Part shown: positions 60,191-64,000 of the stretch, piece by piece
Layout: each line of letters begins with the position of its first letter
Position numbering within the stretch: position 1 is the first letter of the stretch
Source: Edwardsiella piscicida
GTDB lineage: Bacteria; Pseudomonadota; Gammaproteobacteria; Enterobacterales; Enterobacteriaceae
DNA length: 64,000 nt
Assembly: GCF_001896205.1 (NCBI RefSeq)
Contig: NZ_MPNU01000001.1
Coordinates: 2,155,503 to 2,219,502, forward strand
Reading direction: 5' to 3'
The notes under the pieces: generated by a model
Database searches by the model: none
Told to the model about the DNA's origin: nothing
What the model saw: the letters and a program-made list of their open reading frames with translations, nothing else
Translations under genes and position numbers: made by a program

Positions 60191-61463
60191 CCTGTTACTG
60201 CTGACCGGGCTGGGGCTGACCCCGGTCAGCTGGGCCGATCTGACGCCGAAGTCCCACATCGGGATCGCCGGCATCGATTTTCAGAGCCAGCTGGCCATCG
60301 ACCGCGGCTACATGGGCAACGTGACCTATCTGCCCGCGGTAGCGCCGGCCCGCAACGCGGCCTTTTGGGGCGTCCGGCCGCAGCTACAGGCGCTCGCCGA
60401 GCGCGGGCAGGATCGCTATCAGCTCCACTACCGCGGCGACTACCGCCGCTATCGCCAGGCGGGCGCAGACGACTACCGCGATCACGATCTCGGCCTGCTC
60501 GCCCGCTGGCGCTATGGCGCCATGCAGGGGCTCACGCTGACCCTGCAGGATACCCTGGGCCACGAGCTGCGCGGACGCGGCATCAGCGAGGGCTTTCTGC
60601 CGCAGCAGTTCATCCGCTACGGGATCACCACCCCGCTGCGCACCACTCTGCAGGATGGTCAGCTGCGCTACAGCTACGGCGCCGATGAGGGGCGCGGCAA
60701 GGCGGAGATGATGCTCTCCTACCGACGCCTGCGCTACGGCAATACCCGCCAGGCGCAGCAGGCCGACGACGCGTTTTATAACTATATCCGCGAGCAGGAG
60801 TGGCACGAGAACGGGCAAACCCTTGAGCTGTTCGACCAGTACAGCCCCCAGACGCGTTTCCGCTACAGCCTGGTGACCCACCAGCGCTACTACCGGAGCA
60901 ATGGCCAGAAAAACAGCAACGAATACTCTCTGCTGTACGGCGTCAAAAGCCAGCTGACCGGCAACAGCGCCATCGATGCCAACGTCTCCTGGCTGTATAA
61001 GACCTTCAACGCCGACCCTGCCCGCCCCTTCAGCGGCCTCAACTGGGACGTCTCGGCGCGCTGGCAGCCCCATCCGCAGCGCAGCGTCGTGCTGCACAGC
61101 GCCCAGCGCATCAAGGACCCCTCCCAGGTCGGCGGCTATATTTTGGTGTCCGAATACGGACTCTCCTATACTCAGGATCTGTGGCGTAACCGGCTGTCAT
61201 CCACGCTGGACTACCGCTATCGCACTGAGGATTACAAAAAGCAGGCGGATAGCCGCCGCGATCGCAACGCGATCCTATCGCTGGCGTTGGACTATGACTT
61301 TCGCCCATCCATCTGCTTTCAACTCAAATACATGCGCGACACGCTGCGCTCCTCTAAGCGCAGCGACCTCTTCTATATCGGCCCCGATGAGGATCAGCCG
61401 GTGGAGAGGACCCTCGGCTATGACAACGATCTGATTATGTTTACGGCAAAGGTGCAGATTTAA
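60174..61463 (+). CDS. outer-membrane beta-barrel protein of the exopolysaccharide operon
   Basis: This 429-residue protein has a signal peptide (LLLLTGLGLTPVSWA) and a body of amphipathic strands rich in Tyr, Arg and Gln (RYQLHYRGDYRRYRQAG, LRYSYGADEGRGKAEMMLSY in part), typical of BBP2/VpsM-type barrels found in exopolysaccharide clusters that use a short Wza protein. It probably forms the outer-membrane exit with the next gene product. It overlaps the WcaJ-type gene. Confidence 0.75.
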   Translation: MRTPISLLLLTGLGLTPVSWADLTPKSHIGIAGIDFQSQLAIDRGYMGNVTYLPAVAPARNAAFWGVRPQLQALAERGQDRYQLHYRGDYRRYRQAGADDYRDHDLGLLARWRYGAMQGLTLTLQDTLGHELRGRGISEGFLPQQFIRYGITTPLRTTLQDGQLRYSYGADEGRGKAEMMLSYRRLRYGNTRQAQQADDAFYNYIREQEWHENGQTLELFDQYSPQTRFRYSLVTHQRYYRSNGQKNSNEYSLLYGVKSQLTGNSAIDANVSWLYKTFNADPARPFSGLNWDVSARWQPHPQRSVVLHSAQRIKDPSQVGGYILVSEYGLSYTQDLWRNRLSSTLDYRYRTEDYKKQADSRRDRNAILSLALDYDFRPSICFQLKYMRDTLRSSKRSDLFYIGPDEDQPVERTLGYDNDLIMFTAKVQI

Positions 61464-61464
61464 C

Positions 61465-62016
61465 GTGAAATGGATAAAACGGAACGCCCTGCTGCTGGTC
61501 GGCTGCCTGCTGACGGCCTGCAGCTCAACGCCCCCCCTGCAGGATCCGCCCGATCCGCAGCCCCGCTACCTGCTGGGCGCCGGGGACACGGTCAATATTC
61601 TGGTCGCCGGTGAGCCGGAGATGAGCATGCGCCTGACGCTAGACAGCAGCGGCACCCTCAACTTTCCCTATATCGGCACCCTGACGCTCTGCGGCAAAAC
61701 CCCGCAGCAGGTGGCCCTTGAGCTCACCGAGCGCCTGCGCGGCGACTACCTGCGCCAGCCGATGGTAACCGTCAGCGTCGCCCAGTTCCGCGACTTCTTT
61801 ATTCTGGGCCAGGTGAAGCGCCCCGATGGCTATGCCTACCAACCGGGGCTTACGGTAGAGAAAGCGCTGGCGCTGGCCGGCGGGTTCACCGATCGCGCCG
61901 ATCACGGCGACTTGAGCATTCGGCAGGCCGGCAGCGACCGTCTGTTGAAAAATGTGGCCATGACCCACAGGGTGCAGCCCGGCGACACCGTCATCGTCGG
62001 CATGAGTTTCTTTTAG
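61465..62016 (+). CDS. short Wza-type polysaccharide export lipoprotein
   Basis: This 183-residue protein starts at GTG 61465, 1 base after the barrel gene. A lipobox (LLTACSS) is followed by the poly_export domain (YLLGAGDTVNILVAGEPEMS in part, IGTLTLCGKTPQQVALELTE) and one SLBB-like domain (FILGQVKRPDGYAYQPGLTV). It has about half the length of Wza and lacks the C-terminal helix that crosses the outer membrane, which explains the separate barrel gene upstream. Confidence 0.88.
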   Translation: MKWIKRNALLLVGCLLTACSSTPPLQDPPDPQPRYLLGAGDTVNILVAGEPEMSMRLTLDSSGTLNFPYIGTLTLCGKTPQQVALELTERLRGDYLRQPMVTVSVAQFRDFFILGQVKRPDGYAYQPGLTVEKALALAGGFTDRADHGDLSIRQAGSDRLLKNVAMTHRVQPGDTVIVGMSFF

Positions 62017-62019
62017 CCT

Positions 62020-64000
62020 ATGAGACAATCCATGGTAGCGCGCGGAAGCCAGCGCGAAAGCAGTATCGATTTTGCCCCGCTGGTGCGCGCCCTGCGCCGC
62101 CAGGGCGGGAAGTGTCTTCTGGTCGCGCTGGTCGCCGGGCTGCTCGCCTACCCGCTGATCCGGATGCTGCCGCAGCACTATACGGCGCACGCCACGCTGC
62201 TGCTCAAGGCCCAGCCGGATAACATCACCCCGCTGCCGCAGGTCTCCGGCTACGATGCCTCGCGCAGCGACTACTACCAGACCCAGTATGCGCTGATGCA
62301 GTCCCGCAGCGTACTGATGCGGGTGATCAACACGCAGGGGCTGCTGCAGGATCCCGCCTTTAACGGCGGCCTGCGCGACGACGGCCCGGAGAGCCTCCGC
62401 CTGCGCCAGGCGAATGCGCTGGAGCACCTGCGACAGAACCTGACCGTCAGCGGCGTGCGCGGCACCCAGCTGGTGAGCATCGCCTATGAGTCCACCTCGC
62501 CCAGCCAGGCGGCGCAGATAGCCAATGCGGTAACGCAGGCCTATCTGGCGGAAAACGTCGCCCAAAAGCAGCGAAAAACCCTGGCGGCGCGCGACTGGAA
62601 CCAGCGGCAAATGCGCGAAGTTCGCGCGCAGGTGGACGCCCAAAAGGCGCAGATAGAGGCCTACCTCAAGCAGCAGGGGATCCTGACCTTCCGCGGCGTG
62701 GACGGTTTTCAGACCGAAGAGCTGGGCATCGTCACCAACCGCCTGGCCGACGCCACCCAGCGGCGGATCGCCGCCCAGGCGCAGTATGATGAGGTACGCC
62801 AGGCCGTCGCCGGCTCGCTGGAGAACGCCCTCTCCGTCCCGGCGATTGCCGACCACGCCCAGATCCAGGATCTGCGGATTGCGCTGATCCAGACCGAACG
62901 CAGCCTGTACGAGCTGCGCAAACGCTATGGGCCAGACCACCTGCAGATCCGCCAGGCCCAGGCCCAGGTCGCTGCGGTGCAGAGCCAGCTGCATCAGGTG
63001 TTGACGGAGCTGGTCGAGGGGATCCACCGCCAATACCTGGCGGCTCAGGATGACGAGCGCCGCTATCGCCAGATGCTGACGCAGCAAAAAGTCGATTTTC
63101 AGGGGCTGACGGCCAAGCGCGACCGCTACAACTCCATGCAGACGACCCTGAACAAAACCGAAGAGCTGTATAAATCCCTCTACCAGCGGGCGCAGGAGCT
63201 GACCCTCTCCGACTCGCTGGAGCAGGCCAACGCCGAGATCGTCGATCCCGCGATCGCCCCGGTGCACCCCGCCAAACCCAACCGGACGCTGCTGCTGGCC
63301 ATGGTCATCACACTGGCGCTGACGATCGCCCTGCTGTTTAGCGTGGTGCGCGCCGCGCTGGATACCCGGATCTACACCCTGAGCCAGCTGGCCCGGCGAC
63401 TGCGCCTGACGCCCCTGGGCGAGCTGCGCGTCTTTGACGACGCGGGCGATGGCGCGCGGCTGGCGCAGGCCATCATGAGCAATCCCGCCGAGGCCGAGGC
63501 GCCGTATGCCATGCGCACCCGTCTGCTGCTGGCGTCATCGCCCGCACAGGTCCTGGCGCTGGTCTCCGCCGACGCCCGCGAGGGCCGCTCGCTGTGCGCC
63601 GCGCTGCTGGCCCGCGCCTTCAGCGCGGATCGTCGAACCCTTCTGATCGACATGGACTATCTCAATGACGACGGCCTGTCGACCGCGCTGGCGCCGGCAA
63701 GCGACGCCGGCCTGGCCCCGTGGGTGATGAGCGACGCCGATGCGCCGCCGTGCATCCCGCTGAGCGGGCAGCTGGATTTCCTGCCGCGCGGTACCCTGAA
63801 CGGCTCTGCGCTGCTGCTGCTCTCCTCGCCGCAGCTGGCGCAGCGGTTGACCGAGCTGCGCCGCCGCTACGCGCAGATCGTCATCGACCTGCCGGCCCTG
63901 AGCCAGGCTCAGGATAGCCGGCTGGGCGCCGCGCTGGCCGACGCCTGCGTGACGGTGGTTCAGGCGGGCCGCCTCCCTACGCCGCCGCTGATCCACGCGC
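62020..64000 (+). CDS. Wzc-type chain-length / tyrosine autokinase protein, 3' end outside the window
   Basis: The frame is open from ATG 62020 to the window end (660 codons seen). A Wzz domain with TM1 (CLLVALVAGLLAYPLI), a long coiled-coil (MREVRAQVDAQKAQIEAYLK, YRQMLTQQKVDFQGL), a GNVR-like region and TM2 (TLLLAMVITLALTIALLFSV) precede a P-loop domain. There the Walker A stretch reads SADAREGRSLCAALLA, where PGEGKST is expected, so the key Lys is Arg. Walker A' is LLIDMDYLNDD and Walker B is IVIDLPALS. It may be a degenerate kinase that still controls chain length. Confidence 0.87.
   Translation, partial: MRQSMVARGSQRESSIDFAPLVRALRRQGGKCLLVALVAGLLAYPLIRMLPQHYTAHATLLLKAQPDNITPLPQVSGYDASRSDYYQTQYALMQSRSVLMRVINTQGLLQDPAFNGGLRDDGPESLRLRQANALEHLRQNLTVSGVRGTQLVSIAYESTSPSQAAQIANAVTQAYLAENVAQKQRKTLAARDWNQRQMREVRAQVDAQKAQIEAYLKQQGILTFRGVDGFQTEELGIVTNRLADATQRRIAAQAQYDEVRQAVAGSLENALSVPAIADHAQIQDLRIALIQTERSLYELRKRYGPDHLQIRQAQAQVAAVQSQLHQVLTELVEGIHRQYLAAQDDERRYRQMLTQQKVDFQGLTAKRDRYNSMQTTLNKTEELYKSLYQRAQELTLSDSLEQANAEIVDPAIAPVHPAKPNRTLLLAMVITLALTIALLFSVVRAALDTRIYTLSQLARRLRLTPLGELRVFDDAGDGARLAQAIMSNPAEAEAPYAMRTRLLLASSPAQVLALVSADAREGRSLCAALLARAFSADRRTLLIDMDYLNDDGLSTALAPASDAGLAPWVMSDADAPPCIPLSGQLDFLPRGTLNGSALLLLSSPQLAQRLTELRRRYAQIVIDLPALSQAQDSRLGAALADACVTVVQAGRLPTPPLIHA

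Noticed and set aside
61639-63267. A 542-codon minus-strand open frame under the Wza and Wzc-type genes
   Set aside because: It spans two real genes and has no recognisable feature.
1-64000. tRNA, rRNA, CRISPR arrays or complete insertion sequences
   Set aside because: No cloverleaf with a CCA-type end, no regular spacer array and no transposase with terminal inverted repeats was seen. The prophage is not in a tRNA gene.

Overview
The window looks like chromosome of a GC-rich gammaproteobacterium of the order Enterobacterales. The tetronate (ygbKLMN-type) genes, mccAB, opgC, gtrAB and a P2-type prophage all fit that order. Edwardsiella or a relative is possible, but nothing here fixes the genus. 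The host DNA is strongly GC-rich, and the prophage is visibly less so, most clearly between about 25.4 and 27.2 kb and between 32.3 and 34.7 kb.

Layout. (1) 1-4115: the end of a four-carbon acid-sugar catabolic operon (otnK, otnC, otnI and a GntP-type permease). (2) 4209-4633: a periplasmic DUF305 protein whose promoter has the 19-bp-spacer dyad of a CueR/MerR-controlled copper promoter. (3) 4614-35836: a P2-like prophage bounded by a 20-bp direct repeat, and that repeat is the dyad of the copper promoter. Genes present are ogr, D, FI, FII, E/E', T, U, tail fibre genes H and G, I, J, W, V, S, R, lysis genes, X, L, M, N, O, P, Q, a cos-like region, a two-gene cassette of unknown function, replication gene A, two DNA methyltransferases, several early genes, Cox-like and C repressors, and integrase. 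The FI-U tail block is inverted relative to P2 order, and a remnant of a DNA invertase lies at its edge. (4) 35966-39804: mccA and mccB (reverse transsulfuration), then a convergent ThDP-dependent 2-oxo-acid decarboxylase (IpdC type). (5) 40318-44450: an OpgC-type acyltransferase, a pyruvoyl decarboxylase of the phosphatidylserine-decarboxylase superfamily, and an amino-acid/amine antiporter that is frameshifted by a 7-bp tandem duplication. (6) 44986-54195: a polysaccharide locus with a BcsA-like synthase without a PilZ domain, three DUF3131 paralogues, a GH2 glycosidase and a convergent outer-membrane barrel. (7) 54436-57220: a gtrA-gtrB-glycosyltransferase set for lipid-linked sugar modification. 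(8) 58784-64000: the start of a second exopolysaccharide operon (WcaJ-type initiating transferase, outer-membrane barrel, short Wza-type lipoprotein, Wzc-type chain-length protein) that runs off the window.

How the genes work together. The surface genes fill the right third and form three separate polysaccharide systems side by side. The decarboxylase and antiporter form an operon of the amino-acid-in, amine-out type.

Sequence quality. Four genes (otnK, E, U, V) are each broken by exactly one missing base in a homopolymer. This could be sequencing undercalls or real decay, and it decides whether the prophage should be called defective.
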